A DNA stretch of 64,000 bases from Anticarsia gemmatalis (GCF_050436995.1 NC_134757.1:10986501-11050500), one strand, 5' to 3'; shown: positions 1-12,500, numbered from the stretch's first letter. Notes: generated by a model from the sequence alone, not told the origin. Made by a program: numbers and translations.

Positions 1-544
1 CGCTTATTCCTATAAAATTAAGCATATCAGTAAAATATAAACACGCTTGTTCTTATGACCTTACACATAAGAATAATATTCAAAAGGATTTCCGTAATTT
101 TTAAAATATAGTTCTATGCAATGGTTGTATGCTGTGAAATTAAGTCATAACTAGCTAAGCACAATTTTATTTAATAATTCATGTACAATTTAGAATACAT
201 GGGTACATAACTCTTAGCATCGTGCACATTTTGTATCAAGATATTGCTATATTTCCTTAAATTGTTGAAATATTTGAGCTTCTCGCAACATTAAGTTTAG
301 CTTACTGAAGAGTTATGATGGCAGTTGTACCATGAAAATAGATTTAAGTGCATTGAGAAATAGGTTAACACAGCAGCCAATTTTATGATAAAACGTGCTA
401 TATTTTTTAGACTGCCTCTATAGCGCGGTCGGTAAAGAATGCTATCATGATGCTGCTATTATTTATATTATTTTTATTTATATTTCGAGACGACTCTCGG
501 GTTGAACAAAGTACTGTTAATCTTATCAAATATATATATTTTTT

Positions 545-751
545 AAATGACGACTCCCTTACTCAGAATTGCTCTTGCGTCGCGGGGACTTTTACAAACA
601 TACAAACAACGGAAACAAAACACAATCAGACCCGAAACAATTATTAGTGGATCGCACAAATAATTACTCCGAGTGGGATTCGAACTCACGACCTCCCGAC
701 GCAGTGGTATCGGCGTGGCGACCTAAACCACTGCGCCGCGGAGGCAGACTA
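545..751 (-). mobile_element. tRNA-derived SINE, nearly complete copy
   Basis: On the minus strand the head begins near 750 with a tRNA-like promoter: box A around GCGCAGTGGTTTAGG and box B GTGAGTTCGAATCCC (about 669-683). A body follows, containing TGTATGTTTGTAAAAGTCC and CGCGACGCAAGAGCA, and the unit ends in an AT-rich tail near 545. RNA polymerase III would start at the head. Other copies of the body lie at 18890-18960 and 53830-54020. It is not a tRNA gene: the arms do not fold into a complete cloverleaf. Confidence 0.75.
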
Positions 752-777
752 AATTTATATCAGAACATTTTTCAATC

Positions 778-975
778 GTAGCCCAAAGTTTGGTAACGTG
801 CCCGGTAAGTAGCAATAGACTCGCCCCCTATTACATAGGACTAACTTTTGCGATTGTTTCATAATCATGTTGCTAAGAGTATTGAACTTACATTCATAAT
901 ATCACGCCTGTTATAGCCCATGGTTACGCAAAGGTGTATTGCAATTTACCGGGCACGCTACCAAACTATGGGTTA
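778..975. mobile_element. MITE-like element with about 38-bp terminal inverted repeats
   Basis: The left end AGCCCAAAGTTTGGTAACG, TGCCCGGTAAG, AGCAATA is mirrored at the right end (AACCCATAGTTTGGTAGCG, TGCCCGGTAAA, TGCAATA when read on the minus strand). No coding capacity. A second copy of the left end runs off the window at 63915-64000. The same left sequence is widely seen in lepidopteran DNA. Confidence 0.65.
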
Positions 976-1064
976 TTGAAATACACTTATTGCAATATAA
1001 ATTTAAGAAAAGACCAATAACACCTTGTGCGAGTCGAGAATCCAGTACTAACTAATCCATACTT

Positions 1065-1262
1065 CCATACTAATATTATAAATGCGAAAGTAACTCTGAC
1101 TGTCTGTCTGTCTGTCTGTTATTCAATCACGCCTACACTACTGAACCAATTTGCATGAAATTTGGTATGGAGATACTTTGATATCCGAGAAAGGACATAG
1201 GCTACTTTTACCCCGGGAAAATGACGCATTCCCAAGGGAAAACGGCGGAAAAGCTAGTATAG
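1065..1262 (+). repeat. Lepidopteran dispersed repeat with (CTGT)n and TATAAATGCGAAAGT
   Basis: It begins at ATACTAATATTATAAATGCG, has five CTGT units, then CACTACTGAACCAATTTG, ATGAAATTTGGTATGGAGAT, GGACATAGGCTACTTTTA and ends near AAAGCTAGTATAGT. This order is that of a very common lepidopteran repeat. Shorter or diverged copies occur at 14570-14640, 32660-32800, 45545-45650 and 55600-55690. Confidence 0.65.
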
Positions 1263-1962
1263 TATAATTTTGTTCTAAATTACGAATGACGAATTTTATA
1301 CTTTTTGACTCTTTTAAGTAGAGCTTGTTCTGTAGCAGTTCGTTCATCTCATCTCGAACCGAGTTCAACCTTACAGAGAGAAGCCTATATTCACGCGTGT
1401 CGACCATCCATCATCGTAATACCTTTCATTATTATTATGTGTATTGCCGAAATAACGAGGAAGTTTGTTTTCCTTTCGTCACAGGTCATCCACCTTTAGT
1501 CTATGAGGTCAGGTTATATTTGTTATGAGGACGAAAATTTTGTGTAGGACTGTGTTATGTAAGTTCTACCATGCGTAGATTTTTGGTTGCCATGCGTGGA
1601 CGTTTGATAGATTGTGGGACGGTTTGACGAAGTTATTTTACTACGAGTAGTATAGCTTGTAATGTATATATTTCCTGAAACTAAATAAGCAGCTAATACT
1701 AAGCATATAGAGTGGCATGAACTTAATCTCCAAATCGGGAATCTAACCTAACCTCCGGAATTACAATAGATTTATTTATAGGCACTCTTTCAAGATAATT
1801 ACGAGTAGTAACTTATACATCTGTAGAAATATCCTATAATCGGTACTACAAGTAGCGAGCATTAAAAAAAATGTTCTTGATTAATACGCCAGGGGCATTG
1901 ATGAGATCTTCTTAAGTAAACTTTATCTACTCAACTGTCAGTAGTGTTACGAAAGCGCTCTG

Positions 1963-2108
1963 TATCGCAATTCTCTACCATTATATACAACTGACTTGCT
2001 ATCGAGAAATTTTGTATGAAAATCTGTTCAGCGTCTCTAGTGGATGCCATAGGAACTATTGTTGCAGTACATTTTGAATGGTAAACTCTCGATAATCGAG
2101 AATCGCGC
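1963..2108. mobile_element. MITE family 1 copy
   Basis: ATCGCAATTCTCTACCA, TTGCTATCGAGAAATTTTGT, ATGAAAATCTGTTCAGCG, TTGCAGTACATTTTGAATGG and GAGAATCGCGC. One arm is shortened. Confidence 0.7.
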
Positions 2109-3254
2109 CTCTGTTCAGTTCAGACTTGCTATTTTAGGCTAGAACTCAATCTACGGATGTCTTTCAATTAGTAAGTTAATATGTCAAAGATCAGGGAACA
2201 AACATGTGCACTTGATGTAATGGATTATTGGTTGTAGCAATTAACGCGTTTGGATTAATTCTGTGCTAGCATTGACTGTAATGGATTAGTTTGATTGTAT
2301 GGCTATTGTCTTAATACCGATTTGAAAGGGAAGGGGGAAGTAGGTACCTTAGAAAGTAAAGAACAGGGTTTTAAATTTATTTTCACTACTTGCCTGCTTA
2401 ACTGTAAATGGGAGACCTATACAAGACATACAGATCCTTCGTTTTGCCACTAAATAATATGTTATTGCCTCCTACAAAGGTCTCCCATCCTATAAAGAAA
2501 GGGCAACCTTTTAACTATGTATTTGTTGCGTTACTTAACTTCACCAGACAATATTTCTACAGGAATGAATACTATGTAACACATGAGTAAGAAGAGGGAA
2601 AGCAATTACGCATGCTAAAGATCTGACCAAAATAGAAGTGTGTCTTGGCATGACTGTGTCTCTTGTGTGTATGTGTGCAAAAAAGGATAAAAGGAACAAA
2701 TTCAATTTTTATATTTTGAAAAATTTCTGTTTTTACAAATCCAAAAAGGTCTAAAATAAAGTAAGAAAACATATTTGATACCACATAAGACCTCAGCCTT
2801 TACAAATCCAAAAGACAACTTGCATACACTTACCTTTACCTTGTAGTGTGGTATATGTAGTAAATAAACCGTTACATACATATACTATAACAACATAGTT
2901 CGCCAACATTTTTACCACAAATACGTAACTTTTAATAAAACTCAAGCTGTCATTCGAGGTAAAACCCGTACGCGTCAACCTTTCATCCTCCCATGGAAAT
3001 AAATATGAGAAAAAGTGATTGGCAACACTATCGTTTACCTTTTACGTTAAAAGGCTATTTCTTATCAACTAGTGGAGAAATCAGTTGCGATGGGAGGGGG
3101 GTTCTTTCAACAATTTATTTTCCCCCCCCTTCTCGAACGTCGAGTGACAACAGATGGGGTCGGTCGGGAGAGGGTGTGTTGATAAGCGGGAGCGATTATT
3201 GAAGGGGTAAAATTATTTAGGGATATTATTTTGTGTGTGTGTGTACCAGTGTGT

Positions 3255-3395
3255 ACTAGTCAGCCTGCGACCACGGCGACTGCAACCTGCGCCGAAACGG
3301 TCGGCATTTTAAGGTAAAATGCGTGTTCGCGTTAATTCCCTTATTCTATTATAGATTAAAAATGCAACGCGAGAGTTTAAAAGTTATGATATATT
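3255..3395. mobile_element. Relative of MITE family 5, one end diverged
   Basis: AGCCTGCGACCACGGCGACT, GCAACCTGCGCCGAAACGG, GGCATTTTAAGGTAAAATGC, GTGTTCGCGTTAATTCCC, TATTCTATTATAGATTAAAA. The first half is the reverse of the core of 63244-63360. The second half is repeated at 50860-50940. Confidence 0.55.
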
Positions 3396-4536
3396 TTGAG
3401 ATGTTTGATTTGAAGTTAATAGTGCTAATTTAGCTCAGAGTCTTGCTTGTGTTCTTGCAGTTTCAATTTAACATGAACCTTATCGCGTATTGAGTTTAAA
3501 TTACATAACTACACTATTTTTCATTCGTGTGCTTAAAAAGTGAGGTATTGCTCCAGTAAAAACTTAAGTTACAGAAGTACAAAAATACTCTGCAGGTAAA
3601 TATGATTGAGTATAGTATGTGCGATAGAACTCTCAAGCATAAATCTGGTCTTGAAATAACTGGAATCAGACGATGACAGCAAAAGAACCTAGATTTCAGT
3701 ACTTAATTTCTATTTGTTTCTTTACTACTAACTTTTGCCTTTGAATGACTTCCTGCAAAAGTAAATAATAACAGCATAACTTTCTATTAGCAGGAACTTT
3801 GGACATTTTGTGAACGCAGAGCGCAACGGGAGCATTGCTTCAAGGAATCAACTCGATCAAAAGGAATAATTATTTAGTTGCTTTTAACTCTTGCTCGCAA
3901 GGTTTCACAGAATTCTTGCTTCTGCTTGTAAATTAACTTGTGTAATCTATTAATTACTCAAAACGAGTTTTCATTGACGATGCCAGTAATTACTAACTAA
4001 AGTTTTAGTCGAAATGTTTAGTAGGAACGTCGACTTGTTTAAGATTTAGTAAAGGCATTATAATGAAGGGAGTACATCATTCACATGGTTTTTTTTTAAA
4101 TTGCTTTACACTGACTAATACCGGTAATATAAGCTTTTATTTTAGAATAAGTGGTAGTTATACAAACATACTATTTTTTGTTTAATTTACAAGCATTTTC
4201 ATTCCTAAAAGTCTTTTTAAAAAAATCATGCTTTTAGTCTTATGATACGGCGGCAAATATACCTACTGAAATTTTTATGTCATATTTTTTTATACATCTT
4301 CTATAAAATAACAAATTAAATCGCTATCGCTTATCCACCATATCCGCTCCCAACCATTTTTCAAGGCTGTCAGTGTTTGAGGAAAAAATGTATAGAACGT
4401 ACGGCTTCAGCGGTTAGAAGCCTACTTTTGTTTTACTTTCACACTACGACTTATAGTTTTATAGTATAGAATATAGCGCCATATTGCCAAGAGTTTCCTG
4501 ATCGATTAACCTTTGTATCAGAGAATATTGAACGTT

Positions 4537-4640
4537 TGTAGTGGAGTAGTTAAGGTGTTCGTTGTGTGTGGGTGGGTCGGAGGTTCAATTCCTGGTATGA
4601 GTACTGCTGTGAAGATAATATTAATTAATATACTGTTTCA
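4537..4640 (+). mobile_element. Degenerate tRNA-derived SINE head
   Basis: GTGGAGTAGTTAAGGTGTTC (box A-like, from 4540) is followed at tRNA-like spacing by GGAGGTTCAATTCCTGG (box B, about 4579-4595). The body beyond 4640 is not recognisable. Confidence 0.45.
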
Positions 4641-5324
4641 AGTCTAGGAGTCCCCACAACATAAAATCGATTTCTTTTGCGTCGAAAAAAGTTGTCAACA
4701 AAAATGGGAATCAGTGGTGTAATGTAATCTAAAGGATCAAAATAGGACGTATTTAATATTTTCTTGCAATGTTACAATATTTGTGTAATTTTGTTACGAT
4801 TAATTGTTCGGGAGCCACGATGTGTCTTTCACTTAAAAGGATGTTGAAGACTGATTCTGAACCTTTTAGTAGTTTATATCTGTCAATTTGCCGTCTACTT
4901 TCTATTTTATTTGATTGTGCGTCAGTTGTTTGAATTAGTGAACGAGTTTTTAGCTAGTCTTGAATAGGGTTGAGAGTATAATGGAATTTGTAATGAAGGC
5001 CGGAATAAATGTTGAAGCTCTCCCGAGTATGTATTCAGCCAAGAATTTATTGACTTCTAGTAAACCAACCAATAAATTGGGTTGCATTAAAGAAGATCCG
5101 ACCCAAAATAAATTGGTTTCTAAAATACTCTAAGTAGTTCCCGAGATTACCTTAAATATACAGATAAAAGCTTCCCCAATATTGACGGAGGAATAAAGAA
5201 ACCAAACAAAAATAGATTTAGAGGATTTTCTAATTGCCCCCGATATCTCATGAACGGCTTTTCCCCGAATAAACAGACTCGTGTAGAAGGTTTGAATAAA
5301 ACAGTGAATCTGATATAATTTAAA

Positions 5325-5617
5325 TATTTATTTCGTAATGTCACTTGAAACAACACAAGAGCGGGCGGCGGGGGCGCCAGGACTCACGAGCGGCCCCGTC
5401 GCGGCTGCATAGACTATAACGCGTAAAAAAAACAATTTGTCAACATCATCTATCATATACCTTTATATTATTTACAATATATCACCGAATAAACGTATTT
5501 ACACTATCTACTTAGTATGTATAACATACAGAAAGCGAAATATCATACATATAGGTTGAGTAACATAGTCCATAGGCGCTCACGCCCTCAATTATATACA
5601 TAGTAATGACATTTTCG
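5325..5617 (-). other. Presumed 3' UTR with a possible polyadenylation signal
   Basis: The sequence after the receptor stop is AT-rich apart from a GC-rich patch at about 5359-5406. On the minus strand an AATAAA lies at about 5327-5332, the first clear one beyond the stop apart from one overlapping the last codons. The transcript could end near there, but no transcript data support this and other sites further downstream are possible. Confidence 0.3.
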
Positions 5618-6539
5618 TTAGAATTTTTTATTCCGGCCCCGCCGATGTGTGCCGAAGAGAATGCGCGCGAACGCCTGGCGGAAGTCGGGGCTGAAGATCG
5701 TATATATAACAGGGTTTAGGGTCGAGTTGAAGTATCCTAGCCACAAGAAGAAACTCGCTAAGTAATCACTGATAACACACGTTTGGCAAATGGGCATTAC
5801 CAACGCCATTATGAAGAATGGAAGCCAGCAGAACACGAACGCTCCTGTGATAATGGCGAGGGTCTTCGCCGCTTTCCTCTCCCTCTTAGCTTCTAGGGAT
5901 TCTTTCTTTTCTCTATGAGTAGGAGCGGGGACGATGGCTCGCTCGGTCTTCGAGCCGTTAGTGACAGTCGAGGAAGACTTTTCTGGTGACACCGAGGGTG
6001 GGGCTTTCTCGTTGATCGTGAACGCAGTAGTCCTTGGCTCCTCGTCCAACGTATCAACAGTCGAGGTACTTTGTCCCTCGGTCAATAACAACGCAGCAGC
6101 CAGCGTCTCGGCGCGAGTCCGCTGGTTGCATTTTTTAAGGTTCAGGAACCGTTTCTTTACAAATCTCCTGTCTCTCGCTGACTGTACAGGTCTGCCTGAG
6201 GGAGGGGCACCGTCAGCTGAAGTAGGACGCGGTGGAGGAGGTTCCCTCCTTCTTCGGATACGTCTCCTGGCAGTCTGGAAGATCTTCCAGTATAGGATAA
6301 GAATAACCGCTAGTGGCACGTAGAACGTAGACATTGTTGCGAAGATCTGATACGCGAGGTCTTGGCTGACGAGGCACTTTTGTTGCTGGGTGATTCTGGC
6401 GAGGTAGTCAGGGTCCTTCCAGCCCAGCTGCGGGGCGAGGGATACGACGAGTGCGGCGCCCCACACCAGCACGATCATCGTGAAGATACGCCTCTCGTTT
6501 CTTATGTGGATGTAGTCCACATCAGTCACAGCCCAGTAT
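5618..6539 (-). CDS. 5-HT1: 5-HT1 receptor coding exon 5 (DRY, TM4-TM7, stop)
   Basis: The exon starts after CTGTGTTCCAG at 6540; its first base completes the Arg of DRY, followed by YWAVTDVDYIHIRNERR. It encodes residues 162-467: TM4 (W187), the outer loop with C216 in KCLVSQD, TM5 (FATMSTFYVPLAVILILYW), a third inner loop rich in Arg, Ser, Thr and Pro (about 249-382), TM6 with FCWLP, TM7 with NSTLNPVIYTIF, and a short basic end. The loop has many Ser/Thr sites for possible kinase control and is the part least conserved between species. The stop TAA is at 5620-5618. The whole 3' half is on one exon, as in many aminergic receptors. Confidence 0.96.
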
Positions 6540-9500
6540 CTGGAACACAGACAAGTTTCAGTAAGGACATCAGTCTATTCAAGCGTGCTCAGTAATTGAT
6601 CGGTTCTTGGAAATTTCTTAAGTCTGGTGTGAATTTTCCGAAAGTTGGCTCATCAAAAAAGTAATTTAAGTATTTGACGGGACGGAACTTTTAGCTTCGA
6701 AATATTAGAAGTCTATACCTAAACATAGCGGGGGAGTGACATCAGTTTAAGTTTTTTCCTTGAAGTTTGTCCTTATTTTAAGAATATTGGAAAAGCTACG
6801 TTTTCGGCACAGATTTCTGTCTGCACGTACAATATATTTTCAGTTAGTGGACAAGGAAATCCTTTGAAGTAGTTGGCAAGACGATCAATCGTGGGTAGTG
6901 AGAAGTTATTTACATATGCATGGCACTGCTTGCTATTCCACGGAACACGATATTCAGTGAAATAACGAGATTTGCGTATTCCTTGACCATACTGCTATAC
7001 ATACATATATGCATTAAAATAAAGTGATTTTGTAGGGGATTTAAAGTAAAGTTTGCGAAAAAATGACTTCTTTGATTTACTTAGCAAAAATTGGTTAGAT
7101 TTCGATATAATACGAAAAATAAACGTAAAATTTAAATAAGTAGACCTTTATTTTTCATAAGTAAATCCATTTAGTAGTTCTATTTCGATCAATTATACAA
7201 ATTTCAATAAAAACTCTATTTTAGATATGATAAACTATGCCAATTTGAATAAATTGTAATGGAATCTATAAAGAGATTGAAAAAGTTCCGTATATTTTTG
7301 TCCGTCGGTCGTTAAGCCAAATCGTCCAATTCTCCCTCATCTGATTTATTGAGGTCATTAAATTGTTAAGGCTATTATCATTCTACGGATTTCTCGACAA
7401 ATTTTCAACAAACTGAGTAAAATTCCGATGTTTACGTCACTTCGACATAAATGACGTCAAATTGTGGAATAGAATTCCTCGGTTCGGGAATTATGCAATT
7501 TTATTTTATTATGAAACAGGACACTTAAATAAATATATGTAACGTAAATACATGTATGTAGGAAATGCTAGAATAACTGTCCATACTAAACATATACTAC
7601 TTTGATTTACTTGAATTTTATGCTCTTACTATTATTGTGCATGCGTGTGTTTCCGACCGAGTCTACTACAATAAAATATATAGGTATTGTGTCGTGTCAT
7701 TTTATAACTAGATTTCTCAGTTTTTACTTTGCGAAATAACGTCAAAAAATTTTTTGAGACAGAGACCGTTAGTACATTTAAAGTAGTTCCACTACCTATG
7801 TAATCACTCTAAACTAAAGCTTTACTGTTAACCAAAATCGTATTGATAAATGTTGGAGTATATTACAAATAATCTCTTTGGATTGTTGTATAACATTCTA
7901 CGCCAGTCTATTGCCTCTATGAAATGTATGAAAGCTTTGTTATTTTACCTGTCAGTAGCAATAGCAACAAGATGTAGGATAGAGGCGGAACTGCAGAGCA
8001 CGTCGCTCGACGTCCACATGTCACATAGTTCGGGACCCAGGATCCAGCCTTGACTAACCTGTCAGGAAAGATAGATAAGTTAGAAATAATATTCGGTAAC
8101 AACGTAGCAGTAGTCCTTAATAACGAGGAAAGATAGACAGATTAAAAATAATATTCTATAACAAAGTAGCAGTAGTCCTTAAATAACCCGTGAGAAAAGA
8201 TAGATAGGTTAGAAATAATATTCAGTAACCAATAACAGTAGTAGTAGAAAAATGTCTATTCATTATTTATTTGTCTTAGTTTTAAGTGACTTTGTAATTC
8301 GATATAATTTTTTTGCCTCAGCGGATACGATGTTTATCAGTAATTGGTCACACAATTTAGAACCTCAACATATTATGGCCGTAATTTGTTATCATGTGGA
8401 CAATGCTTTGCATTATTATCTATCATGAAAAGAATCATCAAAATGTTTTAACCTAATAATAAGTTATTATGACGTAACAAACTATAGGCAAAAAGCAAAA
8501 TAAGCACCTCCTTTTTTATTAGTTTAATTTAGTTCCTACACCAAATTCCACTTATGGAAGGCCGCACAGTTGAACTAGAATCAAAATTCTAAAAGGCTCT
8601 TAGCATATATCATAAGGGTCTTTTAATTCAAGAACAAATAGCCTTCAACTTGAAATATTCAAACAAGTTGATTAGTTTCGTCGTATTCTTCACGAAATTA
8701 CTATTTTAATATTTAAGTTTTAGTCTCGGTTTGAAGAGAAAAGTTTTTTACGTAAAAAATGCGGGTCGGGATCTTTAATGAATTGGATGGTGGATTTATA
8801 TTCTGAAGGAATGGTTTAGCGTAGACTATTGTAAGAATATTTCTTTAAAGAATAGATGAATTTGTATGGAAGAAATTCTTTGGTTTGTTAAATCTAATGG
8901 TAGTCGTTAGCAGATCGATTGTTTGTTATAAGAGTTGTAGTTACAATGTCTTTTTGAAAAACTAAATGGTTGATTTTTCATTCATCAGATAAAAAGTTAT
9001 CTTTAAGATTGATTTTATCATTTCTGACTGCAGAGAATTTATCAAAAATCTTAAATTAATCGGCAGGTACTAAGTCATTATGCTTTGTGGCAGGAGAGTC
9101 CCACATAATTCTATATTAGCCAAGTACAGAGAGGCATTAAGTCATTCGCAAAAAAAAACTTAACATCGACATCAACTACATTTTCACTATTTTTAGATTT
9201 AAATAGGTATGTGTTTCATTCGAAACCCGCTTAACCATTTTCCGATAGGGCACGTTGGCTACCGTAATCACTATACAATAAGTACCAACGTTCAACAGAC
9301 CTTCATAAATAACATCACTAATATTCCCCGTCCCCAAAACTTAAACACCTACAATTTACAACACATCATAAATGCATATCAGCATTTCCTTAACATACAT
9401 AATTTACCCCAGGTAAAACCCAAAACCCAATGTACCCAAAGGGTTCTCAGGTATGCACACAGGGTAAAACAACATCAACTTAGCAAATTACATACAACTA

Positions 9501-12500
9501 GTAACTTGGACAAACATTTGCTCAAATGTTTGTGCGAAAATTGTTTGATGAGTGCATTGTTAATTCGTGGGATTAAATGTTGTTCAACTTTGTTGTGTTA
9601 GGTACCAACGTGTAATGTTTTCTTTTTGTTGTAATTATACAAAAAATGTTTCGTCAAATTTGGTTTAGGTGCCGCTGTGACAACCACTTTCCTAGGATTT
9701 GTTTCAGTTGTTTCTTTAGGTCTCATCGTGTGTTCTTCGCATGATTTTAAACTCCACGACATATTAATAAGTATATTATTTTTGATTCTAAACGTATCAG
9801 AAAAAAATATAAAAACTGACAAAGTCCTTTAAAAAAATCGTACTGAAAAAAGAATACTGTGAAGTTAGCAATACTATTCGTAATTTATGTAACCCGCACT
9901 TACCACTAAATTTGGAATATATATTATTTCTGTGGCATTAACAAACACTATCCAAAGAACTTAGAACTAAGAACTCCAAATAGTTTTAAGAAAAAAAAAT
10001 ACAGATTTTTACCACAAAACCTTTTTCGAGAAAGTGAAAGGGATTGCCAGTAAAAGATATGACAATATTTACATTTTGAGTATCTATAGTCGAACCATTT
10101 TATACAGAGTTGGGCTTCGTCGTAAAAAAATGGTGCGTATCCACACTTATATGTAAGCTCCAATCCATTTACGGATCCTATTGATTGTGTGTCTTTTAAG
10201 CCATGGCTTTTGTGCGAAAATACACTTTATTTATACAACCTTAAAGTACACATTCGTATGTATATCGAACGAGGTACTGTAGATTTGCAGAAATTCGGGA
10301 AGTTGTCATAAATCTAATATTATGTGGGCTCCAGTGTAAAACAGGAATGGGAAAAATAACGCGTATGTGTTCTGAATGTTAATTTCCTTTGAACGTTTAT
10401 CGTTGATTTATATTATGTGGAATTGTATTCATTTGTTGGATTAAGGACGTTGTTGGTAATATGGAAAGAAAGGAAAAACATATTTTTGTCATAAGGCATA
10501 TTTCCGAAGTAACGCGTTTTGGTTTGCAGTAGCGATATTCGCTCCCCCTCGTAAGGTACTATCGAGAAGCAAAAGTTTGATGTTTAATAATAATATATGT
10601 AACGAAATTAGTTCTCCTAGAGTCCACTAGGGGCGCTGTCTTATTTTATTTAGATTTTTTTACTTTACAACAGTTTGCAGATTCCAGGTTAGCAGTTTTT
10701 AACAACAAATTGAATTGTGGGTTCGAATCTAAATGAAAATTTATTTGTATGTGTCAGCAGTAGGTGTTTCGAATCTATCAACACTTTAGGGCACTTTTTT
10801 CTCATAGTCTAATGGAATCTTTCTTTGTATCAAACAATTTCTCAAATAAAAAGGTCCCTCTATAAATCTATTTATCATCTATTCACCTGCGGTCAGTCTG
10901 ATTAGAAGAATCAGCAGTTTCTTTTAAAATATCCATTGATACATTCAGCACTTTTCAATTTATGAAGCGTTTTTTTGCATACAAGTCTTTTTACTATGGT
11001 TTTAAAATATTTATGACTTGAAATGCTAAGTAGACAATTTAGTGAAAGGTAGAGTGATCACATTTGTTGAAAATTAATTTAGTATCTTGGTATTTTTGCT
11101 GTGATTTATGAATCTAGAGAGGGGCTTTATTGTGGGTGTATTAATGAAAAAGTTAAAAGGCCTACTAGTTTTGAGAGTGCGAGTAATTTCAAGAAAATTT
11201 TCTACGTACTTAAATGATATTCTAAGTTTGGAATGTGCATACAAGTTTACTGAAGATTGTAGATGGTAAATTAGGCACCTAAAAATATCTTATTTAACTT
11301 AAAATTGTAGATTTATATCGCCAAAGATCGCCAAATGCAGTTTGTGGTAGTGTTTTGAATATCTGATATTACGACTTTATAGGTATACCAACATTGAGGC
11401 TAAGTTCATATGATCGCGCGGAGCCGCGTGGAACTTTCGTCCGAGCGGTACAGGATCGAAGTAAACAGCTAGTATCGTTTACATCACTTCGCAATATCGC
11501 GCGTCGTGCTCCCATCCGCGCGCTAGTTCTTGAACCGCGAGAAACCGCGTGGTTTCTGTATACGTTCTGTATGCGGTGATGTAGACAATACTAGCTGTTT
11601 ACTCCGATCTTGTACCGCGCGGAACTTTCGTTCGTATGTACGTTTTAATATATATTAGAACTTACGTTTCTAACAATGAAAGAAATACAAATCAAATAAA
11701 ATATATTATTATTGATATTGTTAGTGTTACCTCATAAACAGCACCTAAAGGCATGACAAGACAAGCGACCATGAGGTCAGCGACCGCGAGCGACGCGACC
11801 AGGTAGTTGGCCACGTTCTGAAGGTTCCTCTCGATTATGATAGCGGCTATTACGAACACGTTACCTGTGGACAGACAAACAACATGGTTATATAGCTTTT
11901 GACATATATAAGACATGATTGTGGAAGGAAAATCTAAAATTCTTCAATTAATGAATGCGGCCAAATAGGGTTGAGATTTCAGAAGGTTCATACAAATATA
12001 ATTATCATTTTGCTGTAACTTAAGTAGTCTTGATTTGATATATTTTTATAAATTACATATTAAAATCTTTTTCATTATCACTTTATGGAAGCGAAGGCTT
12101 TACAAGCACCGACTGTCCGGAGAGGGTTCCATGCCTCTTTAGCCCTTGCCCTACGATGGAAAACGGACACTCAAAACTTGATTTGAATGTGACGCCACGC
12201 CTGTCAAATATACTATGTCAAAGTGTTTACAGCTTCTTGTCGCCACCAGCCACGTAGGACACACACAAGTATCGAGAAGCGAGCATTTGATGTTCTCAAT
12301 GTACTGGAAAAATTAGTATCTAATCTAAATCTTTTAGACATAAACTTATACATAGCTGGTTGTCGATAGTACTTAGTAGAAAACGTTCTTCTGCACTCAT
12401 GCAAGGTAGTAGTTTTTATCACGCGTTGCGTTCGCAGCATCGCGTCTATTTCGTCGCTTCAATGCATTTACGAACACAACAAAACGAAGTTTGTATCGCT

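Larger units (their letters stand above)
1..5324. other. Downstream flank of the receptor gene, no gene seen
   Basis: It holds the SINE, the MITE-like elements and the repeats listed separately, a short (GT)n run at about 3229-3244 and a purine/pyrimidine-rich stretch at 3090-3130. The open frames here are short and lack composition, motifs or splice context suggesting genes. Confidence 0.6.

Noticed and set aside
655..751. Possible tRNA gene
   Set aside because: Box A and box B are present, but the acceptor and anticodon arms do not pair, and a SINE body follows; repeated in the window.
5934..6323. 129-codon plus-strand frame opposite receptor exon 5
   Set aside because: It is antisense to well-supported coding sequence; its openness comes from the GC-rich receptor codons.
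7430..7470. CRE-like TGACGTCA sites
   Set aside because: Single short matches (also at about 45908) in AT-rich DNA are expected by chance and have no promoter context.
9209..9601. 130-codon plus-strand open frame
   Set aside because: It lies in a C+A-skewed, low-complexity stretch, has no recognisable motif, and stop codons are rare there simply because of base composition. Not called as a gene.
11394..11579. 61-codon plus-strand frame
   Set aside because: It lies inside the GC-rich inverted-repeat element, which explains the absence of stops.
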